Source of the DNA: Agriotes lineatus
Lineage: Eukaryota; Arthropoda; Insecta; Coleoptera; Elateridae
Reading direction: 5' to 3'
NCBI GenBank assembly: GCA_940337035.1
Contig: CALNHX010001947.1
Location: forward strand, 1-64,000
Length of the DNA: 64,000 nt
The notes under the pieces were generated by a model. The model was given only the letters and a program-made list of their open reading frames with translations. It had not been told where the DNA came from and did no database searches. This document shows, piece after piece, positions 32,543 to 42,664 of the stretch (position 1 is its first letter; each line of letters starts with the position of its first letter). Both the position numbers and the translations under genes were made by a program.

Positions 32543-34989
32543 ATGGAGCTAAAACTTTCTTATCAGAACAGTCGCGGCTTACGAACTAAAACAAAAGACT
32601 TGTTACTTAATTCATCGGAACAAGAATTTGATATTTTTATGCTCTGTGAAACGTGGCTAAACGACGATATTAATAACGGTGAACTTTTCGGTAATCTTTT
32701 TACCGTCTTTAGAAGTGACAGATCTCCCCTAACTTCCAACAAACTTGATGGAGGCGGGGTATTAATCGCTATCAGCAACTCTATCTCCTCCTACGTCTTT
32801 TTAGAACAATTGGACTGGAATTCGAATTCCGAAGACATCTACCTCGAGTGCGTGTATTAATAAAATTCATCTGTGCTGTGCGTATATCCCCCATAATCTT
32901 AATGGCGCCTTAGCAAACTTCACCGAAAATTTAAATAATCTTATGAGTGATTGTCCAGACATTTTTATAATTTGTGGTGACTTCAACTTACCCCATATCT
33001 CATGGACCTCGCGATATGATACGGCTTATCTTCTACCTCACAACCATGTCGTTTCGAATGTAGCTGATAGTCTCCTATTAGACACTCTCTCTTATTGTAA
33101 TTTGCTTCAGTTTAATTGCATACTTAATTGTAATAACCGTATACTCGATCAAATAATGTGTTATAAAGAAACACTTTCTGTACAAAAATGTGATAATCCA
33201 ATCAGCATTGTTGACGCTCACCATATTCCTGTTGAGACAACTGCATGCTTAGACAATTATAAACCATCTAAAAGTAAAAACACTAAAAATATACTCCTAT
33301 ATAATTCTGCGGACTATGAACTTAAAATAAGGAGCTCAGATCTTTTAATTGGGTCTCAGAACTTTCAGCTTTGAGCGTCAACGATGCTGTCACCAAGTTT
33401 TACTGCATTTTGCGGTCCACGATCGCTAAACATGTCCACGAAAAAAGTATTCCTTCTAAACGTCGTGTCTATCCCCCATGGTTTAATGGTAATGTCATCA
33501 GGGCTATTCAATTAAAAAATTCTAGCCGCATGAAGTATAAGAAGTCGAAAGCACTTGTCGATTTAAATATGTACAAAAGTTACAGAAAGTATACTAAATT
33601 TTTAATTAAGGACGCTCACAGCCAATATACTTCTAAATCGGAAACCTGTATTCTTACCCATCCTAAAAAGTTCTGGAGTTACATTTCCAATAAGACTAGC
33701 AACCGCAGTTTACCATCTTTATTAAAATATAAGGACAAAGTAGGCGTCAATGGGCAGGAAGTATGTGAACTATTTTCTGAATACTTCAGATTTGTGTACT
33801 GATTACCTAGTTCAACAGCATGCCCAACTTTAGAGCCTTCTACTAATGCTTCATTACACGACTGTGCTATCGACAAATCCTAGATCGTAAATCATTCAAC
33901 TAATATTGACGTAGCTAAAGGTGCTGGTCCTGATGACATCCCTGAATTTTTTTTTTTTTGAAATCCTGTGCAGTAGCACTTTCTGAACCCTTATCAATAT
34001 TATATAATAAGTCCCTATCTACAGGGTGTTTTCCGGACGACTGGAAAAGATCCTATGTTGTTCCTGTTTTTAAAAAAGGTAACAAAAGTCTTGTTGAAAG
34101 TTATCGCCCAATATCCAAACTTAGCATAATCAGCAAAATTTTTGAAAAATTAATCTATGAAATACTATTCTCTCATATCAAAACATGGATTGTACCTGAG
34201 CAGCATGGTTTTTAAAGGTCATTCGGTAAACACAAATTTGTATATTCGCGGAATACGTACTGGGTGTTATAGACAATGGCCATCAGGTGGAAACTGTGTA
34301 CACCGACTTCAGCTTTTGATACCATTGACCACGTTATTCTTATGTCCAAACTTGCTGGAGCCGGTGTGCATGGCAACTCACTGCGGTGGCTTGAGTCCTA
34401 TTTAACCAACAGATTGCAGACTGTTGTAGTGAACGGGTATTCATCAAATTACAGCGCCATTACTTCCGGTGTGCCACAGGGTTGTCATCTCGGACCCCTG
34501 CTGTTTAATATTTTTATAAATGACATGTGCAATTGCTTCCACCACTCCAAATTTCTAATTTACGCAGACGATATCAAAATTTTTCGCTCAGTAAAGAGTG
34601 CTCTTGAAGTCAAAAATGTTTCCACATCTCTTTTAGTAGAAACAGATACAAGGTGCCTGCTTCTTTCTCCATTTCACGCGAAATAGTGTCGACCGCTGTG
34701 ACCATCAAAGATCTTGGGGTCATCTTCGACAGCAAGTTAATTTTTGACCAGCACATAGATTCAGTAGTTCGCAAAGCCTATAAGATGCTTGGATTTATTA
34801 ATAGAAATTGTAAAAGATTTTCATAACATTTCAACCTTAAAAGTTCTATACTTTGCATTTGTCCGCAGTCATCTTGAGTTTGCTAGCAACATAGCTCCAC
34901 AATACGTAACGTATATCAACAGAATAGAGAGCGCACAAAATAAATTTCTGAGACTTGTTGCTTGGAAATTTTCGGGTAACATAGTGTAA
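32543..34989 (+). pseudogene. Element A ORF2: endonuclease and reverse transcriptase, broken
   Basis: Endonuclease N-terminus at 32,543 (YQNSRGLRTKT, then FDIFMLCETWL with the catalytic Glu). A frame change near 32,860 leads to block 32,943-33,374 with FIICGDFNLPHISW. The linker follows at 33,371-33,802 (RVYPPWFNGNVIRAI). RT begins at 33,958 with VVPVFKKGNKSLVESYRPIS, and after two frame changes block 34,276-34,686 has SGVPQGCHLGPLLFNIFIND and the catalytic LIYADDIKIF box. The thumb is at 34,789-34,989 (RSHLEFASNI, IESAQNKFLRLV). Coding is cut at 34,984 by the LTR insertion and resumes at 37,509. A T-run at 33,947-33,959 marks one damaged spot. At least five frame breaks; inactive. Confidence 0.85.
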
Positions 34990-35263
34990 CGATCCTGCCG
35001 CCGGTCATTGCCCCGGACATATGACCCAGTGCCCCGATTGTTCCAGAATATTCGAGAAGCGACCTTGGGGCCAGGTGTGGCGGATGAAGTCGGCAGCCTT
35101 GGTGACTAATAGGCGTGCAGCCTTCCGGATCGATCCAGAGCCAGGTGCAACGGATGACTCACGCTTTCGGGAACGCGCTCGAGGTCAACACAAGCGAATG
35201 CGTCATGCATTTTCCGGAAAAGCGAGTGAAGTCTCGATTGTTCTAGAAGACTCATTCGTGCGA

Positions 35264-35298
35264 TATAAATGCTCGCGAGCGGGAAGACAGTTCAGTTC
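35264..35298 (+). promoter_or_regulatory. TATA box and initiator-like site in the solo LTR
   Basis: TATAAA at 35,264-35,269, followed by TTCAGTTC at 35,291-35,298, the spacing expected for an arthropod RNA polymerase II core promoter with a TCAGT initiator. Predicted from sequence only. Confidence 0.5.
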
Positions 35299-35384
35299 TC
35301 ATCAAATTCAAAGGCGTAAGGCCGCCACATAAGTAAAGGCGTATATAAATAACCACATAAATAAGTGATGTTTAATCCAGTGTA

Positions 35385-37259
35385 GGAGATCAAAGAGATA
35401 ACGAAAGAAAAGAAAAAGGCATTTCTAGAATCGAAAAGTAAACAGACTAGAGAGGCTTACGATAATTATGTTAGAATAAGAAATAATGTAAATAGTAGAA
35501 TACGCCAAATAAAAAACGACTACTGGCAGAAATTCAGCGCAGACATAGAACACGATATGTATGGAGCACAAAAAAGAATCTGGAAGTTATTAAGAGGTCT
35601 AAAGAAGAATACAAACGAAGACATAGAAGTAAAAACGGTGACTGAGGCAAGATGGGAACAGTATTTCGAACAACTTTATGACAACGGCAACAACGAAAAC
35701 GAGGAAGAGGAAGAGGAAGAAACAGGAGGAGCTGGTGGAGAACTCGAAAACATAATAACAACAGCAATGACCAAAGAACAAATCAGGGACGCAATTAAAA
35801 AATTAAAAAACAGAAAGACCCCCAACGAAGACGCCATAAGTAATGAATTCATCAAATACGGCGGAGAATTGCTTTTACAGGAGATAACAAAATTATTTCA
35901 AGTAATAATAAACCAAGGCAAGGTTCCAACAGAGTGGAAACAGAGTGTCACCATCCCATTGTTTAAAAAAGGCGATAAAAAGGACCCATCAAATTATAGG
36001 GGCATAACACTATTAAGCTCCGTTATGAAACTCTTCACAAGCGTAATGGCAACACATATCCTTAGCACAATTCACATAAGTGAAGAACAACAAGGCTTCC
36101 AAAAAAACAGATCAACAATAGACGCAATATTCATCCTTCGACAACTCATAGAGAAAGCACTCGAATATAACACGCCTGCTTTCATTTGTTTCATAGACCT
36201 AACGAAAGCATTTGACCGCGTAAAACTTAAAGACATCATATGTATATTAAAAGAAAAAGGGATCCCCCAAAAATACATTAAACTAATAAAAGACATGAAC
36301 ACCAACAACACAACAAAAATAAGGGTCGACAAACAACTCACAAAAGAAATAAAAACAAACACGGGAATTCGTCAAGGAGATAGTCTAAGCCCACTACTGT
36401 TCAATCTCATCATGGACAAGATAATAGAAGCCGTGAAAACACGTGATCTTGGCTACAAGCTTGGAAACAACCTTATAAATATCTTATGCTATGCGGATGA
36501 CGCAGTTTTAATAGCGGAGTCTGAAAATGACTTACAAAGACTTCTCCATACATTCAAAATTGCTGCCGAAACATATAACATGTCAATCTCCATAACAAAA
36601 ACAAAATCAATGACCATCTCAAAAGAACCATTACGCTGCAAATTGGCAATGGACAACATATCAATAGAACAGGTAATGACCTTTAATTACCTAGGAACAG
36701 AAATTTCAAGTTGTGGAAACCTTAAAAACGAAGTGAGGAAACAGATAAATAAAGCAGCCACCATCTCGGGTCATCTAAAACAAGTTATATGGAAGAACAA
36801 ACACCTCACTACAGAATGTAAAGCCAGAGTATATAAGACCTGTGTCAGGCCAGTGCTAACATATGCAGCCGAGACCAGAGCTGACACCACTGTAACTAAA
36901 AGACAGATGAGAACAACTGAAATGAGCGCTTTAAGACCAATAGCCGGTCATACACTATGGGACAGACAAAGAAACACATACATAAGAGAAAAATGCAAAG
37001 TGGGAGACGTGGCACGATGGGTACGAGCAAGAAGGCGCGAGTGGAACGAACATGTAAACAGGATGGCAGACAATCGGCTAGTCAAAATAGCACGCAATGA
37101 AAAGCCAAGAGGAACACGACCACCAGGAAGACCCTCAAAGAGATGGCGCGATAGCTGGCAGTCAGTATCACAAGACCAGTAAAGTTAAAGACACAAACAG
37201 AGGAATGCAACCCAGAATAAACAGGCGTTTCGCCTTACAAAAAGAGGAAGAAGAAGAAG
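35385..37259 (+). mobile_element. Element B: 5'-truncated RTE LINE with 11-bp TSD
   Basis: Flanked by AATCCAGTGTA at 35,374-35,384 and 37,260-37,270. It begins inside coding sequence, so it is 5'-truncated. It ends CAGGCGTTTCGCC, CAAAAAGAGG and a (GAA)n tail, a typical insect RTE 3' end with a microsatellite tail. It is inserted in the solo LTR of element A. Confidence 0.92.
35386..37182 (+). CDS. RTE reverse transcriptase (element B), long open frame without start
   Basis: The frame is open from the truncation point (EIKEITKEKKKAFLES) through the first Met at 35,557 to a stop at 37,182, about 598 codons. It contains a linker with an acidic run (NENEEEEEEE), RT lead-in NRKTPNEDAISNEFIKYGG, then VTIPLFKKGDKKDPSNYRGI, FICFIDLTKAFDRV with a catalytic Asp, GIRQGDSLSPLLFNL, and CYADDAVLIAES with the catalytic Asp pair. 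After the thumb come the RTE-specific tail, WVRARRREWNEHVNRM, and PPGRPSKRWRDSW. All RT motifs are intact, so the polymerase part could still fold, but the endonuclease and any 5' promoter are missing. Similar to the endonuclease-RT proteins of insect RTE elements by motif reading. Confidence 0.9.
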   Translation, partial: EIKEITKEKKKAFLESKSKQTREAYDNYVRIRNNVNSRIRQIKNDYWQKFSADIEHDMYGAQKRIWKLLRGLKKNTNEDIEVKTVTEARWEQYFEQLYDNGNNENEEEEEEETGGAGGELENIITTAMTKEQIRDAIKKLKNRKTPNEDAISNEFIKYGGELLLQEITKLFQVIINQGKVPTEWKQSVTIPLFKKGDKKDPSNYRGITLLSSVMKLFTSVMATHILSTIHISEEQQGFQKNRSTIDAIFILRQLIEKALEYNTPAFICFIDLTKAFDRVKLKDIICILKEKGIPQKYIKLIKDMNTNNTTKIRVDKQLTKEIKTNTGIRQGDSLSPLLFNLIMDKIIEAVKTRDLGYKLGNNLINILCYADDAVLIAESENDLQRLLHTFKIAAETYNMSISITKTKSMTISKEPLRCKLAMDNISIEQVMTFNYLGTEISSCGNLKNEVRKQINKAATISGHLKQVIWKNKHLTTECKARVYKTCVRPVLTYAAETRADTTVTKRQMRTTEMSALRPIAGHTLWDRQRNTYIREKCKVGDVARWVRARRREWNEHVNRMADNRLVKIARNEKPRGTRPPGRPSKRWRDSWQSVSQDQ

Positions 37260-37508
37260 AATCCAGTGTAAATAAATAGAGTGTATAACCATATAAATCA
37301 TTAATGTTAAGTCGTGCTATATAAATAAATAAATGTATCGTTGTTAGAAATAGTGCTTGTAGTTCGTTAGTTTATATGTAATTTGTGTTCTGCCTTGATA
37401 ATTCTCGTGTTTGTAAATAATCGTAATTAATCGTTGTAAATAAATGTTTAATACAAGAGCGTCGTATAATTTTTAAATAGCCCGAGCGTAAAAAACGTAG
37501 CAATATGT

Positions 37509-37763
37509 TTGCTTACTCCTCTCAGCCAGCGCCTTGAACTACTGCATCTATTCGCACTACACAAACTGGTCAATAATAATATTGACTGTGCGGAACTTCT
37601 GAATCTACTTGGTATACGTATTCCCGTTCACTCAACAAGAAGCAATGATCTGTTTAGCTTAACATTTTGTAAAACCAACTCTGCGGCTAACTCTCCACTC
37701 ATGCATTTTGCAAATTATTACAATCTGTATAGTAATACAAATCCGAATGTTTTTCAAAATTGA
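37509..37763 (+). pseudogene. Element A ORF2 C-terminus
   Basis: LTPLSQRLELLHLFALHKLV followed by LLNLLGIRIPVHSTRS and a final HFANYYNLYSNTNPN: the usual C-terminal extension of Jockey/CR1-type ORF2 after the RT thumb. Separated from the rest at 34,984 by the LTR. A 3' UTR and the tail follow to about 37,952. Confidence 0.8.
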
Positions 37764-38149
37764 TTTTTAAAATTTAAAAATCTTTGTCTCAGTTTGATTT
37801 AATTTTGCTACTTCGCTGAACCTCCCTTTATTTTTTAAGTTAGTTCTTACTTTGCGGTGCTTTTTTTTAGCTTAACTATATTCTGTAGGGTAACTGTAAT
37901 TGGTCTTTTTGACTGTTGTTACCCCATTTAAATACTAAATAAATAAATAAATAAAAATTACAATCATTTCATCTTTATTATAAAATTACCAGTTTACATA
38001 TATTAACATTAGATTTTTTTGCTCTTGTGTGTGACCAAAATATTTTACTTACAATTTCATATTTAGAAATCATTAAATCTATTCTCCTATAATATAAGAC
38101 CACGTGTACTATTTATCAATAATTTCTCTGTATTAATTTGCATTCGCGA

Positions 38150-39718
38150 GCACTGCGATATCTGAGATTTTCTTCGAGTATGTGACTTCATATGTAAAAC
38201 TAATTTATTTTTATCTGTCCTTTTGCAGTTATAATACAAGCAAATCTAGGGTTTTTCTCCTGTATGAGATCTCATATGTTGCACTAAATTATGTTTCAGT
38301 GTTGTATTCATATACAAAGCAACTGTAAGGTTTTTCTCTTGTATGAGATTTTATATGTTGCAGTAAATTATTTTTTTTGTGTTGCTTTGTATCCACAGAC
38401 GGAACAACCATACGGTTTTTCTCCTGTATGAGATCTCATATGTTGCACTAAATGATGTTTCAGTGTTGCTTTGTATTCACATACAAAGGAACTGCATGGT
38501 TTTTCTCCTGTATGAGATTTCATATGTTGCACTAAATTACTTTTTGTTGTTGCTTTGTATTCACAAACGAAACACCATATGGTTTTTCTCCGGTATGAGA
38601 TCTCATATGTCGAACTAAATAACTTTTTCGTGTTGCTTTGTATTCACAGATGGAACAACTGTATGGTTTTTCTCCTGTATGAGATCTCATATGTATCACT
38701 AAATGACTTTTTTGTGTTGCTTTGTATTCACATACAGAGCAACTGTATGGTTTTTCTCCTGCATGAGATCTCATATGTTGCACTAAATGACTTTTTTGTG
38801 TTGCTTTGTATTCACAAACTAAACAACTGTATGGTTTTTCTCCTGTATGAGATCTCATATGTTGCACTAAATTATTTTTTTGTGTTGCTTTGTATCCACA
38901 AACGTAACAACTGTATGGTTTTTCTCTTGTATGAGATTTAATATGTCGAATTAAACTAACTTTGTGTGTTGCTTTGTATTCACAGACGGAACAACTGTAT
39001 GGTTTGTCTCCAACATGAGATCTCATATGTTGCACTAAATGATGTTTCAGTGTTGCTTTGTATTCACATACAAAGCAACTATATGGTTTTTCTTCTGTAT
39101 GAGATCTCATATGTCGAACTAAATAACTTTTTTGTGTTGCTTTGTATTCACAGACGGAACAACTGTATAGTTTTTCTCCTGAATGAGATCTCATATGTCG
39201 AACTAAATTACTTTTTTGTGTTGCTTTGTATTCACAGACGGAACAACTGTATAGTTTTTCTCCTGTATGAGAACTCATATGTCGAACTAAATTACTTTTT
39301 TGTGTTGCTTTGTATTCACATACAGAGCAGCTGTATGGTTTTGCTCCTCTATGAGATCTGATATGTTTAACTAAAGAACTTTTCTTTGTTGCTTTGTATT
39401 CACATACAGATCAACTATACGGTTTATCCTCTCTACAAGCCACCCTTGCAATATTAATATACTTTTTGTGAATTGTTCTGTTTTCACAGTCTTCCTTTTT
39501 TAATGTAAAGTCTTCTTGTTTAATATTTATTTCTGTATGAATACCAATTTTATCAATACTTTTTATGATTTCTTGTTTTATGTGTGACTTATCCAAATTT
39601 CCACTGTTATCCATTATGTGTGATATACAAGATGCAGTTCCTGTGATGCTACAAGGCTTAGACTCTTCCACAGTTTCTTGTTTAATGTTTATTATGTTTG
39701 CTTTGTATTTTTTTTAAT
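38150..39718 (-). pseudogene. C2H2 zinc-finger gene, locus 2, disabled
   Basis: Partner of locus 1. Its N-terminal part (from about 39,718) reads NIINIKQETVEESKP, then MDNSGNLDKSHIKQE and VACREDKPYS, and hits TGA at 39,411-39,413 where the first finger should have its first Cys (TGC to TGA). Beyond the stop the same frame runs on through about nine C2H2 fingers down to 38,532; from 39,278 the cores read CSVCEYKATQKSNLVRHMRSH, with TGEKLYSC or TGEKPYSC linkers. Near 38,570 a 1-base loss breaks the frame (GVSFVNTKQQQK), after which the array continues in another frame to about 38,250 and the terminal block. Upstream the frame closes at a stop, so a 5' exon is not visible. A plus-strand series of open frames over this array (38,379-39,361) is only its antisense shadow. 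Confidence 0.8.
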
Positions 39719-39910
39719 GATATGTGAGACAAAGGAAGTTGAACATCTTCATTCCTACAACAAAAAGATTATTGTCATTAACTCATCAAGAATTTACTGT
39801 TAAAGCAAAATTGTAATGCGGAGTGATTAACAAATTAGTAACAATATCAATAAAAATTTCATAAAACAAAGCTGCACAGTAGACCCCCACTAACCGGTGG
39901 CGTTTATTTA

Positions 39911-41263
39911 CAGGGTGCTGCATTGTGTAGGCAACGTATGAAATCCCATGCCAATTACGACGCATTCAAATCTTGGCTTCCCTAATTATTTTTCTGCAAA
40001 GTTCCATTTGATTAAATGAAAGAACAGTACAAGATGTAGTGATGTAGTACAAATTTTAAATTAAAACATCAATTCGGCCTTGATCAGGCAGTGTAAAAAT
40101 TTGACATGTGACTGATCATAGTACCTATATCACGCAAAAAGGTTAGAAAAATGAAATTTTACTCAAAAAGTATTGCAGGTTTGAGTACAAGCGTTAGAAA
40201 GTACTTAAATAGCCGTATGAGTTCAGTAAAACCATCTTTCTAACGCGTTTTGTATACTATTTTATCGCATTTCATGTAGAAATGTGAAATATTAGATTTT
40301 TATATCAAAGTGACATTAAATATCATAACATAACCAAGCTGAGCAGAACTCGTTTTTATGTACCTACTAATGCACAATAAGCAGCTCCAGTTAATGTTAT
40401 GCATTTGGCAATACTGAAGTATATTGTTGGTGACACTGTAAATCTGTCATATTCAAGGTTAGCAGGTTAGGTTATGTGTCAGTCTGTGTCAAAATTGACG
40501 CAAAACCTATTCTGTTAACCTCGACTTCGACATTTTTTACTAAGTGTTGGTCAGTGGATCTGTTCTTATTGGTTGGTCTGGAAATTCAACAGAAAAATTA
40601 TCGCACACATTATAACCGCTACTTCCTACATAATACAGTTTTATTACGAATATTTTCTCCAGTGTTCTGGAACTCACTTTCAGAAATACTGTAATATCTG
40701 CTTCATTAAATTAATCTCCAAAGTTTTATACAAAACAGCTCACTTTGCTTGGATGTCTTTATATCAAAATTACAAATCTTATTAACATTTTTAATAATAT
40801 TCAATAACTGTAAAGTTTAGAGCAGTAGAAATTGCTAGTGTCCTTACAAACCTGGTAAAATTATTGAAAAAGCCAATATTTCAACACTTTGAAATTATCA
40901 CAAATCGTTAAATCCCCTCACCACACAAATATTTAACAACTGCTAAATACGTATTTCGACAGCCAAGCTGTCATCATCGGTAGCTACGAAACTCACACAG
41001 CAAAATAACAACGATATGATCGTGTCCAAATCACAAATCGCCCACTTCCATTTGTGATTTGGTCACGAGCATATCGTTGTTATTTTGCTGTGTAAGTTTC
41101 GTAGCTACCGATGATGACAGCTTGGCTGTCGAAATACGTATTTAGCAGTTGTTAAATATTTGTGTGGTGAGGGGTTTTACTGATTTGTGATATTTTCAAA
41201 TCACAGGCTTCAGGAGTGTTTTTACTTTGAAATTAGCATGAAATTTGCCTATGCAGCACCCTG
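39911..41263. mobile_element. TA-flanked TIR element with CAGGGTGCTGCAT ends
   Basis: CAGGGTGCTGCAT at 39,911 and ATGCAGCACCCTG ending at 41,263, each next to TA (39,909-39,910 and 41,264-41,265). 1353 bp, no transposase. It includes the palindromic repeat at 40,413-40,530 and the large palindrome at 40,895-41,210. The D1 copy 1 counterpart starts at 7777. The TA target duplication suggests Tc1/mariner-type mobilisation. Confidence 0.75.
40895..41210. repeat. Large palindrome, arms about 150 bp
   Basis: The left arm holds CCTCACCACACAAATATTTA, CTGCTAAATACGTATTTCG, AAGCTGTCATCATCGGTAGC and AACAACGATATG. The right arm returns CATATCGTTGTT, GCTACCGATGATGACAGCTT, CGAAATACGTATTTAGCAG and TAAATATTTGTGTGGTGAGG. 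The centre is near 41,045. The arms are nearly perfect, so the palindrome is young compared with its surroundings or is kept alike by gene conversion. Confidence 0.85.
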
Positions 41264-41885
41264 TATGCTTGATTTTTTTAAATTTATTTTAGTTCATGTA
41301 CAATACATATAAAATTATAACCACATGTCACACAGCACAGATAATATGCACAATTATTTACGTTATTGTAATTTAAGTTTCGTGTTAATGTTGGTAGATA
41401 ATAAAAATGGTAAATGGTCGAATTATTGCATAAGTTAAAATGGAATGGCATTGCGCCAAATATAGTCTAGACGCTAGCCCATGTCACGTGTGAAGTTTTA
41501 TGTCCCTTAAGTTATATTGCGGGGCTTTGTTAAACACCTATAGAAATATTTTAAAAAATTGGTCACATAATCCAGATCATGGTCGTTTGGTCGCCATATT
41601 TAAAAATGGCCGCCATATTGCTTGATTGTTTGTATATCTCTGTACCCAGTAGCACCATTTGATTTTTTTTAAAGCTCATTTTACTCGTTTTTTAAAGACA
41701 AACAAATCTTATAATTAAAAATTTTTTGGTAAATCCAATAAGTATTGAGATACACTAAAGTTTTTACATTTTCAGCTCGCGTAGAATTTAGACAATACTC
41801 ATTGCATTTTTAGTGTAATTACATAATAATACAGTATTTCTGTCTTTTTTGTTACAGGTAATGGATTAAATCTAATGAAACAAGA

Positions 41886-42569
41886 TGAGTTACTCAGTGA
41901 AGCTAGTTAATCCTAGGAAGAGACGTAGAAACTATGGAAAATACATTAATTTGTGCATTTTCTGTCAAAAAATGAAACGTTCTTTACAATTGTGTTCAAG
42001 CAAAAACGGTATAAAAAACATAAAAAGTGCTTCTTAACACATTGTGGAGGATGTGTTGAAAAGCTTTGATGATGAAAAAAGCATAAAATATCACATGGCT
42101 TGCTACAGACCTTACATACTTAAGGGAAAATGAGCTGCAGAAAAACAAGAAAAAGATGCTGAAGAATCTAGCCCAAAAGAAGAGGGTAATACCGGCACCC
42201 AACAACAGAGCCAGAAAAGTAGAACTCTATCTAGTGAACTACAATTTAAAAAATGTGTAGTGTATATTCAATAAAAAGTAAAAGGAGACTCGAAAATGTG
42301 CCATATTTGTGAGAAGTTTAGAGCAGAGCAACTACTTAAGAGCCTCTCGGTTTTACCTTGATGCAGTTTTTCAGCGAGTCCACTGTCACAAAAACGGTAT
42401 AACGAAATATATTTTGAATTATAAGAGGTATAGTGAAAAAGATGCAGCCGAAGAAACTGATGGTTCTGAGGGCCTAAGAGAATCTTTAACATTTTTGGCT
42501 ACACTTCAATTTGAAACCAGAGGATACCCAATTGCATACCTACGCAAGGAATTCAATGAGAAATATTAG
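41886..42569 (+). pseudogene. N-terminal zinc-motif region of the 41,473-43,923 element protein
   Basis: A splice-acceptor-like TTTTTTGTTACAG precedes it. Block 1 (41,886) reads VKLVNPRKRRRNYGKY then CIFCQKMKRSLQLC. After a frame change, block 2 (about 42,046-42,255) has FDDEKSIKYHMACYRPYI, pairing with the first Cys pair, and an in-frame stop. Block 3 (about 42,297-42,569) has CHICEKFRAEQ then, one frame over, RASRFYLDAVFQRVHCHKNG and TKYILNY. The alternating CxxC and H-x3-C/H pairs look like two zinc-binding modules. I recall similar arrangements in uncharacterised invertebrate proteins, but this is memory and not a search. At least one stop and two frame changes. Confidence 0.6.
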
Positions 42570-42664
42570 TCCCGTGAAATGCATATTTCAAATAGTAAGA
42601 AGAAAAGTTTACTTATATAACACTTTGGTGATAGTATTTATTTTACTTACGCAAAGGATCACAA

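Larger units (their letters stand above)
34985..37502 (+). mobile_element. Apparent solo LTR inserted in element A (interrupted by element B)
   Basis: Starts TGTAACGATCCTGCC at 34,985 and appears to end at about 37,502 (ACGTAGCA). Minus the RTE at 35,385-37,259 and its duplicated 11 bp, it is about 630 bp. It splits ORF2 of element A cleanly: coding before it ends AWKFSGN and coding after it continues with LTPLSQRLELL. It has LTR-like promoter features (TATAAA at 35,264 and TTCAGTTC about 27 bp further) and AATAAA-type signals at 37,320-37,445. No gag or pol is attached. The flanking duplication is short and imperfect, so the exact ends are uncertain by a few bases. Confidence 0.65.
30417..37952 (+). 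mobile_element. Element A: 5'-truncated Jockey/CR1-like LINE with nested insertions
   Basis: It starts abruptly in the ORF1 coiled-coil coding sequence at 30,417 and ends in an (AAAT)n-type tail at about 37,935-37,955. Both junctions are visible by comparison with the empty site at 4098. Order: ORF1 (30,417-30,966), an unexplained 1.5-kb stretch, ORF2 endonuclease and RT (32,543-34,989), the solo LTR with the RTE inside it, ORF2 C-terminus (37,509-37,763), 3' UTR, tail. 5' truncation and an A-rich simple tail are the hallmarks of target-primed reverse transcription. No clear TSD; about 6 bp of the target may be lost. Confidence 0.85.
30393..40725 (-). repeat. Duplicated segment D1, copy 2, interrupted by a 7.5-kb nest
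   Basis: The homologous parts are 30,393-30,416 (24 bp identical to 4075-4098) and about 37,955-40,725. Everything between is the LINE insertion with its own nested elements. On the right side of the nest the sequence resumes AAATTACAATCATTTCATC, where copy 1 reads AAATTACTATTTCATC. The segment ends near 40,725, where copy 1 diverges. Confidence 0.8.

Noticed and set aside
35534..36362. Minus-strand open frames with hydrophobic, Cys-rich translation
   Set aside because: Shadows of the A-rich RTE coding strand; no independent evidence.
38379..39361. Series of plus-strand open frames rich in LLCIHRRNNCMVFLLYEIS
   Set aside because: They are the antisense reading of the locus 2 C2H2 array; their repeat structure comes entirely from the finger repeat.
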